64,000 nucleotides of DNA, taken from positions 1 to 64,000 of the forward strand of contig NZ_JBOITN010000041.1 in NCBI RefSeq assembly GCF_050717545.1, written 5' to 3'. This stretch comes from Clostridium_AD sp050717545. GTDB taxonomy: Bacteria; Bacillota; Clostridia; Clostridiales; Clostridiaceae. This document shows, one piece after another, positions 8,885 to 18,684 of this stretch. The notes beneath the pieces were generated by a model that saw only the letters and a program-made list of their open reading frames with translations, had not been told where the DNA came from and did not search any database. The translations under genes were made by a program, and so were the position numbers. The first letter of the stretch is position 1, and the number at the start of each line of letters is the position of its first letter.

Positions 8885-8923
8885 TATGTTAACTATACGC
8901 TAGTTTACTTTTATAAAACAACT

Positions 8924-9631
8924 TTATAATAGTTGACTATTAATTCTTTTTAATGGTTCATTTGTGTTCCTATTATTTTTCATAAGAGCTTTTTGTTTTT
9001 TAGCTAATTTTTCTTTTCTCTTAAGATCTAAATCATTTTGAATAATATTCATCACATTAAATATTTTAGGTAAATTAACAACATCTTCATAATTATGAAG
9101 CATAAGAATTTCCTTTAATTTTTCATCATGTTTTTCAAGATATTCATTATAAAGTTCAACCCATATAGCTCCGTTTATCTCATCTTTTCTATTGATGCCA
9201 ATAAACTGCTCTACACTTTTTAGACTACAATTTTTAATTCCCATTTTTTTATGAAAAGGTCTTATAAACTTATACAAATCTATATGTTCCCTAGGCATTC
9301 TAAACCCAAGATCATATCTATACATCTTTCTAATTATGAAAGGTTCATCAAAGGCAGTGCCATTATATGAACACCATGTTTTAAACCTAGCCATAGTTTT
9401 TTTTAGTTCTTTCAAAATACTCTCTTCTTCGCTTGGCGATTCTGCAAAATATTGAACAATTTTGAATTCATCTTTGTTTATGTAATACCCTAAAGATATT
9501 AATACTATTTTATCATATTCCAAATCAAAACCTGTAGCTTCAATGTCTAAATATGCAATAGCGTCCATCTTAAATTTACTAAAAATCTCTCTGGGCATGA
9601 CAACCTTAATTTGATATTCTTTGATATACAT
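8924..9631 (-). CDS. RNase H-like exonuclease-fold protein (YprB-type domain), paralogue 2
   Basis: Predicted 3'-5' exonuclease fold: IAYLDIEATGFD carries the DxE pair, YNGTAFDEPFI the second Asp, and HNYEDVVNL the last Asp, so the acidic set is better preserved here than in the gene at 5718. I chose ATG 9631 (MYIKEYQIKV) because AGGGGG lies just upstream; the longer frame to 9664 begins with an unlikely hydrophobic stretch. The tail is Lys-rich. The pair brackets the feo operon. Substrate unknown. Confidence 0.75.
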   Translation of the reverse strand: MYIKEYQIKVVMPREIFSKFKMDAIAYLDIEATGFDLEYDKIVLISLGYYINKDEFKIVQYFAESPSEEESILKELKKTMARFKTWCSYNGTAFDEPFIIRKMYRYDLGFRMPREHIDLYKFIRPFHKKMGIKNCSLKSVEQFIGINRKDEINGAIWVELYNEYLEKHDEKLKEILMLHNYEDVVNLPKIFNVMNIIQNDLDLKRKEKLAKKQKALMKNNRNTNEPLKRINSQLL

Positions 9632-9743
9632 AGTTCCCCCTAATCTATAAAAAAAGAAAAGCATACATTACGTAGCAAATGTGTTTCTTTTTGCAACGTA
9701 ATCTTAAACAAGTTTTACATTTTTCTATAATACAATAATACAT

Positions 9744-9780
9744 TAAAACCCGCGTTATTGCAAATCGAACAATAACACGG
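9744..9780 (-). terminator. Terminator of argS
   Basis: On the minus strand an 11-bp stem, CCGTGTTATTG with CAATAACGCGG (one wobble), is followed by GTTTTAAT, 24 bases past the argS stop codon. Confidence 0.75.
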
Positions 9781-9804
9781 CTCTATGTAAATATTGGGTG
9801 TACT

Positions 9805-11514
9805 CTACATTCTATCTACAACTTCTATTCCTATAAGGTTTAATGCGTTCTTAATTACTTGACATGTTGCTTCTACCATTTTAATTTTAGCTTGTTTATT
9901 AGATTCATCTTCCAAATTAGCTATATTGTGTTGATTATAGAATTTATTAAAAGCCTTAGCTACTTCAATAACATACCTTGTAACCATAGATGGCTCTAAT
10001 TTATCAATGGCGTACAATATTGAGTTTTGGAAACCTTCTAACTGCTTTACAAGCTCAAATTCTTCTTTAGAACTTAATTTATTATAATCTAGTACTACAT
10101 GATTTGTAGATTTATCACTATTTTCTGCAACTTTTCTTAATATACTTTTTGCTCTTGCATAAGTATATTGAACATAAGGACCTGTTTCTCCATCAAAACT
10201 AAGCATTTCTTCCCAATTGAAAACAATATCTCTTTCTCTATGATTTTTCAAATAAGTGAATATAATAGCACCTATTCCTACTTTTTTAGCTACATCTTCC
10301 TTATTTTCTAAATCAGGATTTTTCTCGTTTATTATTTCAAGAGTTTTAGCAACTGCTTGATTTAATAACTCATCAAGGAATATAACATCGCCTTTTCTTG
10401 TAGATAATTTTTTATCTGCAAATCTTACTGTTCCAAAAGCTACATGTTTACAATCATCTGCCCACTCGTTACCCATAAGTTTTAAAGTAGTAAATACTTG
10501 ATTAAAATGAAGAGATTGATCTTTTCCAACTACATAAATGTTTTTATAAAAATCATAAGTTTTCTTTCTGTAAGTAGCTGCTGCTAAATCACGAGTTGCA
10601 TAAATTGTAGCTCCATCTGATTTTTTGATTATGCAAGGTGGCATATTGTATTCATCAAGCATTACAACCTTAGCTCCATTACTCTCAACAAGTAATCCCT
10701 TTTTCTCTATATCTTGAATTACATCATCCATCTTGTCACAGTAAAAACTTTCTCCAGCATAAGAATCAAATTTAACATTTAATGTATCATAAAGTTTTTT
10801 AAATTCTACAAGACTTAAATCTCTAAATTTAGTCCAAAGTCTAACTTCCTCAGCTGACCCATCTTCTAAATTTTTAAAGTAGATTTTCGCTTGTTCGTTA
10901 AGTGTTGGGTCAATATCAGCCTCATCATGAAATTTAACATAAATTCTTAATAATTCTTTTATAGGTTCTTTAGCTAGTGCTTCCTCATCTACCCAGTTTT
11001 TATAAGCATATATAAGCTTGCCAAATTGCGTTCCCCAGTCTCCAAGATGATTAATACCAGTACAATTATACCCTTCAAAAGAAAGTATCTTATATAGTGA
11101 GCTACCTATAACTGTAGTAAATAAATGACCTACATGAAATGGTTTTGCTATATTAGGTGATGAATATTCTACTACAATATTCTTACCTTCACCGATTTTT
11201 GATGAACCATAAGAATCTCCTTCTTCTAATATTTTTTCTACTGTATCTTTAATAAAAACTCCCTTATCTAAGAAAAAATTTAAGTAAGGTCCGAAACACT
11301 CTATTTTTTCAAAGCCATCTTTTTCAATCTTTTCTTTTAAATCGCTCGCTATCATATTAGGTGCTTTTTTCATAATTTTTGATAACTGGAAACACGGAAA
11401 AGCAAACTCTCCCATCTCAGGTTTTGGTGGTATTTCAATTAGGCTCTCTATAGTTTCTATGTCTAAATCCACCAATTGTTTAATCCTCTGTGCAACTATT
11501 TTTTTATAATCCAT
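9805..11514 (-). CDS. argS: Arginyl-tRNA synthetase
   Basis: Charges tRNA-Arg. Class I signature SPNIAKPFHVGHL (HIGH-like HVGH) lies near residue 124-132, and KKLSTRKGDV fills the KMSKS-loop position. The Arg-specific N-terminal Add-1 domain and C-terminal anticodon-binding helical domain (ending NLIGIEVVDRM) are both present; 569 residues is standard. GGAGGG precedes the ATG. Upstream lies a T-box leader, so expression should rise when tRNA-Arg is uncharged. Confidence 0.96.
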   Translation of the reverse strand: MDYKKIVAQRIKQLVDLDIETIESLIEIPPKPEMGEFAFPCFQLSKIMKKAPNMIASDLKEKIEKDGFEKIECFGPYLNFFLDKGVFIKDTVEKILEEGDSYGSSKIGEGKNIVVEYSSPNIAKPFHVGHLFTTVIGSSLYKILSFEGYNCTGINHLGDWGTQFGKLIYAYKNWVDEEALAKEPIKELLRIYVKFHDEADIDPTLNEQAKIYFKNLEDGSAEEVRLWTKFRDLSLVEFKKLYDTLNVKFDSYAGESFYCDKMDDVIQDIEKKGLLVESNGAKVVMLDEYNMPPCIIKKSDGATIYATRDLAAATYRKKTYDFYKNIYVVGKDQSLHFNQVFTTLKLMGNEWADDCKHVAFGTVRFADKKLSTRKGDVIFLDELLNQAVAKTLEIINEKNPDLENKEDVAKKVGIGAIIFTYLKNHRERDIVFNWEEMLSFDGETGPYVQYTYARAKSILRKVAENSDKSTNHVVLDYNKLSSKEEFELVKQLEGFQNSILYAIDKLEPSMVTRYVIEVAKAFNKFYNQHNIANLEDESNKQAKIKMVEATCQVIKNALNLIGIEVVDRM

Positions 11515-11521
11515 AAAAATT

Positions 11522-11607
11522 CCCTCCTGTGTCCGTTTGGGGTAGTTAACAATTATTAATTGTTAGCCCTCCTGTGGGCGTTTGGGGTAAAACAATCATT
11601 AATTGTT
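11522..11607 (-). repeat. Tandem 41-43 bp repeat carrying the argS ribosome binding site
   Basis: Two copies (11522-11564 and 11567-11607) share CCCTCCTGTG, two variable bases, CGTTTGGGGTA and an AACAATTATTAATTGTT-like palindrome on the plus strand. Read on the minus strand each contains CACAGGAGGG; only the copy nearest the gene precedes an ATG. The second copy leaves a spare Shine-Dalgarno in the leader. Confidence 0.85.
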
Positions 11608-11642
11608 CCCCACTACTTTGCATTATTTTATAATATAACAAA

Positions 11643-11954
11643 AACCCGTCTCTAATTAAAGAGACGGGTTATATTTCCGCGGTACCACTCTAGTTGACTA
11701 TAAAGTCCACTCATTATTTTAACGCTAGTTAGCGGCGTGCCCTATAAGAGTCAGAAATTTTCTTCTAACCAGTTGAGGCAGCTTCTCCAAGGTTCTTTTC
11801 CTAAAATTAATATAACATTAATTTTGTTAAATGATCCGTCATTTAACTTCCTATATCCTATAAGGCTTACACTCTATCCTTACTCGCTTTAAGATTAATA
11901 AGAAAGTACTGTCCTTTTCACAGAATTTATTCATTATACATTCACTCTATAATA
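11643..11954 (-). promoter_or_regulatory. T-box riboswitch of argS
   Basis: On the minus strand the T-box core AGAGTGGTACCGCGG lies at 11691-11677, followed by a terminator with an 11-bp stem (AACCCGTCTCT and complement) and T run at 11670-11643. The 5' part has the GAAAAGGACAGTA start of stem I near 11920. The cognate amino acid is taken as Arg from the downstream gene; I could not fix the specifier triplet by eye. Confidence 0.93.
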
Positions 11955-11960
11955 CACTAA

Positions 11961-11990
11961 ATTATATCATCACTTACAGATATTTGTCAA
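11961..11990 (-). promoter_or_regulatory. Promoter of the argS T-box transcript
   Basis: Minus-strand TTGACA (11990-11985), 18-base spacer, TATAAT (11966-11961), both perfect hexamers, placed a few bases before the T-box leader. Confidence 0.8.
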
Positions 11991-12025
11991 ATTTATTAAT
12001 TTTTAAAATTCACAATTGAAAAATG

Positions 12026-14104
12026 TTATTTATCTTTAATAACTTCCTTGAATTTTCCCAAATCACTTATAGGCTGTTTACAATTATAATTTTCACAAAT
12101 ATAAGCAGTTGCTATTCCATTCAATGCTTTCTGTGCTTTTAACTCGGGATTAATAGAATTTAATGTCTCTTCACCAGTATTTATTACAACTGTGGCAAAA
12201 GGGAGATAATTACTATTAATTTCTTTAATCATAGCTTTGGTATCATTATTCTCCTTTTCCCCTACAATAATAATATCCTTTCCTGTGACATTGCTATATA
12301 ATAAAGCCGTCATAAAATAAGCATGGGCACTTTCTATAGTTTTAACCTTTGAAGCAAAAGCTTTAAATTGACTATATGCCTCTTTATCAAGTTCACTATT
12401 AGCACTGAGCCTTGCAAGCCTAAGCATATTTAAAGTAGCTACTGAATTACCTGAAGGCATTGCACCATCATATATATCTTTTGGCCTAACAATTAGCTGT
12501 TCACCGTCAATTCCATATAAAAATAATCCACCTTTCTTTTCATCTTTAAACACGTTAATCATATTAATATTAAGCTCTAAAGCTTTACTTAAATACTTCA
12601 CGTTAAATGTAGCTTCATATAATTCAATTAAAGCATGAATCGTGAATGCATAATCATCCAAATACCCTAGATGGGCTACATTACCATCTCTGTATCTAGC
12701 CATTAGTCTTCCTTTATCATTAATCATATTTGTTAAGATAAAGTCCATAGCTTTTTGTGCTTCATCTATATAATGGCTGTCACTAAAAACTCTTCCACCA
12801 TATGCTAGTGCTGCAATCATAAGCCCATTCCAGGAGGTTAATATCTTATCATCCTTATATGGATGAATTCTCTTTTCTCTGTAATCAAATAATTTTTGTC
12901 TCATTTTTTCTAACTCGCGCTCTAAATCTTTGTCTACCATAGATCTACTATTTTTACCGATGAGATTTGGAATGTTTCTCCCTTCGAAATTACCAATATT
13001 CGTTATATCATAATGTTCACAATAAATCTTATAAGACTTTTCACCTAATACTGAGGCAACCTCTTCTGTCGTTAATAAATAAAACTTACCCTCGATGCCT
13101 TCACTATCTGCATCCTCTGCGGAGTAAAAAGCCCCCTCACTGGATGTCATATCCCTTAATATATAAGTGAAGATCTTTTGTGCAACTTCCTTGTAGAATG
13201 TTTTACCTGTAGCTTCAAAAGCCTCAATATATACAGATGCTAATAACGAATTATCATACAACATTTTCTCGAAGTGAGGTACTAGCCATTTTTGATCTGT
13301 GGAATACCTTGAGAATCCAAATCCAATATGATCAAAAATCCCACCCGCGTACATTGCCTCTAAAGTTTTTTCAACCATCTCTAATGCGTAAGGTTCATTA
13401 TAATTTTTCCAATATCTTAATAAAAATTGCAAGTTATGAGGTGATGGAAACTTAGGAGATTTTCCGAAACCGCCATAATCCTCATCGAACACATTCTTAA
13501 AGCTATTATAGGCATTATGTATCTCATCCACGCCAAGTTCTTCGCCTAACTCTACAGAATTACTTTTGGTATCCATGCTCTTTATATGTGCTACTATTTT
13601 TTCACTTGATTGTAAAATATTTTCTCTTTCTTCAATCCATTGCTGACCTAACGAACTAAGTACATCCATTATCCCTGGCGTGCCACGTCTGCTTTCTTTA
13701 GGAAAATAAGTACCTGCATAAAACGGCTTCTTATCTGGAGTCATAAAAATAGTTAAAGGCCATCCACCACTCCCCGTTAAAGCTTGACATACAGTCATAT
13801 AAATACTATCTACATCAGGGCGTTCTTCCCTATCTACCTTTATCGCAACAAAATATTTATTTAGAATAGCTGCTACCTCTTCATCTTCAAATGATTCTTT
13901 TTCCATTACATGACACCAATGACACGTAGAATAGCCGATTGAAAGAAAGATTGGTTTATCTTCTGATTTTGCCTTTGCAAAGGCTTCTTCTCCCCATGGA
14001 TTCCAATTAACTGGATTATATGCATGTTGCAGAAGGTATGGAGACTTTTCATTAATTAGTTTGTTAGGTTTTCTGTTTTCTTTAATAGTATCGGGATTAG
14101 TCAT
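12026..14104 (-). CDS. DUF255 thioredoxin-fold protein (YyaL/SPATA20 type)
   Basis: A 692-residue cytoplasmic protein of unknown biochemical role found across bacteria and animals. The N-terminal thioredoxin-like domain starts KLINEKSPYLLQHAYNPV and carries Cys61-His-Trp-Cys64, the CHWC active-site-like motif, then SGGWPLTIFMTPDKKPF. The rest resembles an alpha/alpha six-barrel (FDHIGFGFSRYSTD, HFEKMLYDN, ILTSWNGLMIAALAY). Full length with no break. It is a single gene with its own start; a redox or sugar-epimerase-like activity has been suggested from the fold but is not established. Confidence 0.9.
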   Translation of the reverse strand: MTNPDTIKENRKPNKLINEKSPYLLQHAYNPVNWNPWGEEAFAKAKSEDKPIFLSIGYSTCHWCHVMEKESFEDEEVAAILNKYFVAIKVDREERPDVDSIYMTVCQALTGSGGWPLTIFMTPDKKPFYAGTYFPKESRRGTPGIMDVLSSLGQQWIEERENILQSSEKIVAHIKSMDTKSNSVELGEELGVDEIHNAYNSFKNVFDEDYGGFGKSPKFPSPHNLQFLLRYWKNYNEPYALEMVEKTLEAMYAGGIFDHIGFGFSRYSTDQKWLVPHFEKMLYDNSLLASVYIEAFEATGKTFYKEVAQKIFTYILRDMTSSEGAFYSAEDADSEGIEGKFYLLTTEEVASVLGEKSYKIYCEHYDITNIGNFEGRNIPNLIGKNSRSMVDKDLERELEKMRQKLFDYREKRIHPYKDDKILTSWNGLMIAALAYGGRVFSDSHYIDEAQKAMDFILTNMINDKGRLMARYRDGNVAHLGYLDDYAFTIHALIELYEATFNVKYLSKALELNINMINVFKDEKKGGLFLYGIDGEQLIVRPKDIYDGAMPSGNSVATLNMLRLARLSANSELDKEAYSQFKAFASKVKTIESAHAYFMTALLYSNVTGKDIIIVGEKENNDTKAMIKEINSNYLPFATVVINTGEETLNSINPELKAQKALNGIATAYICENYNCKQPISDLGKFKEVIKDK

Positions 14105-14247
14105 AGCTACAACAACTCCTTATAAATATGTATTAACAATATTATACCCAAGGTAACTACTTTAAGTCTCTAAATATAAACAGTAAGTATATAAGATTTA
14201 TAAAAGAATATTACATATAAATTTTCTTATCAAGTAACTTTTGTACT

Positions 14248-14640
14248 CTAAAATAGTTTTTGTTGCACCGCAGTTACCAATTTGGAATTAGCTGTTTTAT
14301 CCTCAATAGTATCCATTAGTTCATTTGCAATATTTAAGCTTGTAAGTCTCATGATATTTTCATCTTCATTTTTGTAACTTAAAAAGTTGATATTTCCATA
14401 CCAAACTGTTTTTTGCTAACAAAATATCGTTACTAAATACGGTTAAAAAATTATCATTATTATATATTGAATTTATTGTCTCCAAAGGTGTGCTATCGCT
14501 TTTAGCAGAATAACCTATTTGAGCATAACCACTTAAACTATAAGATTTCCAAGTCCGCCTTTTGGCATAGTATCCTGATTAGGAAATAATCTATCATATG
14601 ATTTGAATTTACTTTCATTTTTATTTCAATAAGAAATTAA
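14248..14640 (-). pseudogene. Decayed fragments, one like a TOTE-type primase-helicase gene
   Basis: Between 14541 and 14625 the minus strand encodes DRLFPNQDTMPKGGLGNL before a stop; this motif resembles the archaeo-eukaryotic primase domain of the large DEAD-box helicases of TOTE conflict systems, which continues GNLIALPLQ in intact copies as I remember them. Downstream come two further open pieces in other frames (YAQIGYSAKSDSTPLETIN..., then NEDENIMRLTSLNIANELMD... ending at TAG 14248-14250), whose family I cannot name. No intact start or helicase motif survives, so this is debris. The family assignment rests on one short motif. Confidence 0.5.
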
Positions 14641-14839
14641 GATTTTATTATTTGCATAACAAAGTGTCCATGCTCAGGCCTTAACTAATAAAATTGAACT
14701 ATACAATTATGAAATTATGAGAATTTAAAGCAGCTAATCAGAGTGAATATTTCACCTTAATTAGCCGTTAAAACTTTTTCCATTTTATTCTCAATCTCTA
14801 TGTCTTTATTTAGGCAATCAACCAATAAAATTTTAACAT

Positions 14840-15513
14840 CTAAGCTGCTATTTTCTTTACATATTCAAAATCAGAAAAAGAACTACAGTCTCCTGTTCCG
14901 AAAATAAAAGGATAGTCAACGGACTGAAGATAGCTGTTAACCCGCATATAACCAGCATTGTCTACTGTAATCCCTGAATCCTTATACATTGGATTTGCCG
15001 CTGGACCTGAAGCCCATACTAAAAAATCATAATTTAACTGTTTTCCAGACTCCATAGCGATATTATTTTCTAGGCCTTTGATATTTTATGCTCAGATAAA
15101 ACATTAATTTTATCTTTCTTAAGTTTTTTTATAATTTTTTTCCTGACATTTTCATGATAACCTTTTAATATTAAATTTCCTCTATGCACTAAAGTTATTT
15201 TTATATTTCTCTTCAATTTGCTTGACAATGCTTTTAACGCAAATGTAATTTCAATTCCTGCAGCTCCTGCACCTACTATTACAACATTTCTACCATCAAA
15301 TGTCTGATTCACAAAATCTGTTCTCATTTTAAATAGGTTTTCTAATGGCTTGACTCTCAATGCGTATTCCGTAACCCCCTCAATACTTTTCCCTACCATT
15401 TCAGATCCTGCATCCAAAGAAAGCATATCAAAAGATACTATTTCATGATTTTCAAGTTTAACACATTTATTTTGTGCGTCAATTTCAGTTATCCTTCCCT
15501 CGATATATTTCAA
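14840..15513 (-). pseudogene. Broken FAD/NAD-linked oxidoreductase gene
   Basis: Two adjoining open pieces, 15513-15070 and 15055-14840, together read as the middle and C-terminal part of a NADH dehydrogenase-like flavoprotein of the kind often linked to selenophosphate synthetase. VIVGAGAAGIEITFAL is the NAD-binding fold; the second piece has FLVWASGPAANP and FIFGTGDCSSFSDFEYVKK, which holds the second FAD motif. The N-terminal FAD-binding region (the first GxGxxG) is missing and an out-of-frame stop separates the halves, so the product cannot be functional. About 270 bases upstream hold only short open stretches. Confidence 0.75.
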
Positions 15514-15786
15514 TTATGTAAGTACTTAATGCTTAAAATTGAATAGATCACATGATTGGCATAGAAAGGACTTATAATGATTGTAGCATCATTTCCTTCA
15601 ATTTTATAAATAAGTTGTTGAGCTTGAAAATTATGCCTATATTCTAATTTTTTTAAATTAGAATTGTTAAAATATACTAAATTATGTTACTTCTTATTAA
15701 CAAAGCAAAAATTCAACTTAATATGTTGTATAGTAAAACAAGAGTAATTTTTTATTTTAAAGAAAAAAATTATAGGAGGAAGTTTA

Positions 15787-16119
15787 ATGGTTACATTTAA
15801 AAAAATGTGGAATGATGTACTATTACTTTTATCTAATGATGAATATGTAGATATAGATATTTTGGAAAAATTCAATTTTGGATTTACAGTTAAAGATAAC
15901 GATAATATAATTTTCAATACAAAAAATGACTTTTCAATTTTTTGGTGTAACTTATTATATTATAATGAATTATCTTTAAATCAGGTTTTAGGTAATAATA
16001 AATTATCCTTAAATAAGATTTTAGGTGATGATAAATTAAAACCAAAATATATTTACACTATTATAAAACACTTACCATATATATCAGATAGTTCTGGAGT
16101 AATTAAGTTAATACAGTAG
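15787..16119 (+). CDS. Small uncharacterised protein with an internal repeat
   Basis: A 110-residue acidic protein, not recognised. AGGAGG nine bases before the ATG supports expression. Residues around 63-86 contain two copies of an 11-residue unit, LSLNQVLGNNK and LSLNKILGDDK, matched by a DNA direct repeat at about 15975-16040, so the gene has grown by slippage or duplication. No signal peptide or membrane helix. It sits between a broken oxidoreductase and a transporter, in a region otherwise full of gene debris. Confidence 0.55.
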   Translation: MVTFKKMWNDVLLLLSNDEYVDIDILEKFNFGFTVKDNDNIIFNTKNDFSIFWCNLLYYNELSLNQVLGNNKLSLNKILGDDKLKPKYIYTIIKHLPYISDSSGVIKLIQ

Positions 16120-16384
16120 TTTTTCTGAATGTTGTTATATAATTTATTATCTCAAAGGTACATTTTGTAATAAGTAATATTGTATGAAGTAATCTAATGG
16201 GAAGAGATTCAATTTTTAATAAACTTTACACACATTTTACAGTAAGGTATGGAAAATTATGTTGAAATTAAATAAATAATTGTTGAGGTGTAACCCAATC
16301 AGCATTTTTTGGTATTAAATTTAAAAAATGTGATATTAATGTATTAAAGAATTTTATACATTAGAATAATGGAGGTAAATAATT

Positions 16385-17656
16385 GTGCGCAAACTTGATA
16401 AAACAGAAAAGAGTTGGGTATTCTACGACTGGGGTAATTCCGCTTATAGCCTTGTGATTACATCGACAATATTGCCACTATATTTTAAATCTGCTTTTAT
16501 AAACTCTGGAGGCGCATCCTCCTTATCCACAGCTTATTGGGGATATGCGAACTCTATAGGAACCCTTATAGTTGCACTGCTTGCTCCTATTTTAGGGACA
16601 TTAGCTGATTATAAAGGATATAAGAAGAAGTTTTTTAATGTATTCTTCCTTCTAGGCATTGTTACAACTGCTTTGCTAGCCTTTGTGCCAACTCAATTTT
16701 GGTTAATCCTACTCATTGTCTATGTATTGACCTCGATAGGCTTTTCAGGTAGTTGCATTTTCTATGATGCCTTCCTAGTGGATGTTACAACAAAAGATCG
16801 GATGGATTACGTATCTAGTATGGGTTTTGCTTTCGGATATATTGGGAGTACTATACCTTTTATCTTATGCATGGCTATAGTTATGCTGGCTCAATTTCAT
16901 ATTATACCTTTATCAGTAACTACCGCTTCACAAATGGCTTTTGTTATAACAGCAATATGGTGGGGTGTATTCACCTTACCCCTAATGCGCAAGGTAAATC
17001 AGAATTATGGAATAGAAATAGAGAAAACCCCTGTAAAAAACAGCTTTATAAGACTTTCAACAACCTTTAAGAATATTCAAAAGCACAAACCTATCTTCTT
17101 ATTTTTACTTGCTTATTTTTTTTATATTGACGGTGTAAATACCATTATAACCATGGCAACATCTTATGGTGCAGATTTAGGAATAAGCTCCACTAACTTA
17201 CTTCTCATACTTCTTGTGACACAATTTGTGGCCTTCCCATGTGCTATAATATTTGGGAAATTAGCTCAAAAATATACTGGGAAAAGAATGCTACTAATAG
17301 GAGTGCTTATTTATATTGGAATTTGCATATATGCCTTCTTTATAAAAACCACTTTCGACTTTTGGGTTTTAGCAATGTTAGTAGGTACTTCTCAAGGTGG
17401 TATACAGGCAATAAGTAGATCATACTTTGCAAAATTAATACCCCAAAAAAACTTCAATGAATTTTTCGGATTTTATAATATATTTGGAAAATTTGCTGCT
17501 ATTATAGGTCCCTTTTTAGTAGGAATAGTAACACAACTAACGGGAAAAACTAACCTTGGTGTATTAAGTATAATAATTCTTTTTGTAATTGGTGGTCTTG
17601 TATTACTAAAGGTACCAAATGACCCTATGATAATTACACAGGTTGTAGACAATTAA
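16385..17656 (+). CDS. MFS transporter of the UMF1/Atg22-like family
   Basis: A 423-residue membrane protein with about 12 helices. The N-terminal signature KSWVFYDWGNSAYSLVI is characteristic of the UMF1 group of major facilitators; a second signature region GGIQAISRSYFAKLIP and FFGFYNIFGKFAAIIGP lies in the C-terminal half. Starts at GTG behind GGAGGT. Substrate unknown; relatives are annotated as amino acid or metabolite exporters without firm proof. It is a single gene. Confidence 0.88.
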   Translation: MRKLDKTEKSWVFYDWGNSAYSLVITSTILPLYFKSAFINSGGASSLSTAYWGYANSIGTLIVALLAPILGTLADYKGYKKKFFNVFFLLGIVTTALLAFVPTQFWLILLIVYVLTSIGFSGSCIFYDAFLVDVTTKDRMDYVSSMGFAFGYIGSTIPFILCMAIVMLAQFHIIPLSVTTASQMAFVITAIWWGVFTLPLMRKVNQNYGIEIEKTPVKNSFIRLSTTFKNIQKHKPIFLFLLAYFFYIDGVNTIITMATSYGADLGISSTNLLLILLVTQFVAFPCAIIFGKLAQKYTGKRMLLIGVLIYIGICIYAFFIKTTFDFWVLAMLVGTSQGGIQAISRSYFAKLIPQKNFNEFFGFYNIFGKFAAIIGPFLVGIVTQLTGKTNLGVLSIIILFVIGGLVLLKVPNDPMIITQVVDN

Positions 17657-17734
17657 TATGTTAGCTCGTCATGGTAATGCCTTTTCAAAAGTTCGCTTCA
17701 GAAATCGTGTAATTTTAGTGAAGTAGGTGGAAAC

Positions 17735-18554
17735 GTGTTAATATTAGAAAGCAATAAATTGGCTCCTGGGATGTTAGTTAGTGAGACAGTATACTCTGAA
17801 TTTGGCGACAAAGTATTGTTAACTAAAGGCAATAAGCTAACCTCTAAATTAATAGAATCATTAATAAAGAGAGGAGTAACACATGTTACAGTAACTGAAA
17901 GATATACTCTTGATGTTGACCCTATTGATGTAGTACGAACTGAAATAAAAAATATATTAGAAAAGGAAATTATAAGACTTGCTCGTAATATTGGAGATAA
18001 CCTTTCAAAAGATGAAATATTATTAAAAATATGTCTCAAATCATAAAAATATGAATGAAGCTGAAAACACTCTTTTTAAGGAACATGCTTTATATGGATA
18101 TTACTTTGCAAAAGATGCTGGCTTATCAGAAGGAATAGCTAAATTGATATTAAACCATCATGAAAGGTGGAATGGATCTGGGTTTCCTAAAGGAATTTCA
18201 GGTGAGAGAATTCCGTTGGGTGCAAGAATTATTGCAGTATGTGAGAGCTATAATAAGCTAATAGTTTATGAAAATAACCCAGAGTACTTGGCTATAGAGT
18301 ATCTTTATGGAAGCGGCAATTATTTGTTTGATGCAAATGTAGTGAATGCCATGACCAATAACCTTGCAGTTTATCCATTAGGATCTATTGTAAGAATTTC
18401 AACAGGTGAAGTTGGAATTGTAGTGAATGTAAGACAAAATATAGGCCCTAGACCAATAATTGCATTACACTATAATAAAGTAAACAAGCCGTTAACAAAG
18501 ACGAAATATATTAATTTATCACAAAAATACTGTTTTTATAATAGAAGTACTTAA
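17735..18554 (+). pseudogene. HD-GYP phosphodiesterase gene with the HD core deleted
   Basis: The first piece (17735-18046, GTG start behind AGGTGG) encodes the usual N-terminal part, LESNKLAPGMLVSETVYSEFGDKVLL, up to DEILLKICLKS then stop. The second (18051-18554) resumes at LFKEHALYGYYFAKDAGLSEGIAKLILNHHERWNGSGFP, the GYP half, and runs to the normal C-terminus. The segment that should carry the HD catalytic pair and HDIGK-like motif is absent, and the halves are out of frame. Two ligands (HH) and the GSGFP loop survive. An intact gene would degrade cyclic di-GMP; this one cannot. Confidence 0.8.
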
Positions 18555-18684
18555 ATTATTATAAAAATGCTTTTAAACATATCATATACTCTGCTGAATA
18601 AGACGAAAAAATAGTAATTCGATAATACCCTAATATAATATAGATACCACGATCATTACAGGTGTTACAAAGCATTTTGATACC

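Noticed and set aside
14105..15786. Intact TOTE or other defence system
   Set aside because: Only short broken pieces remain; no helicase, nuclease or complete primase domain is encoded.
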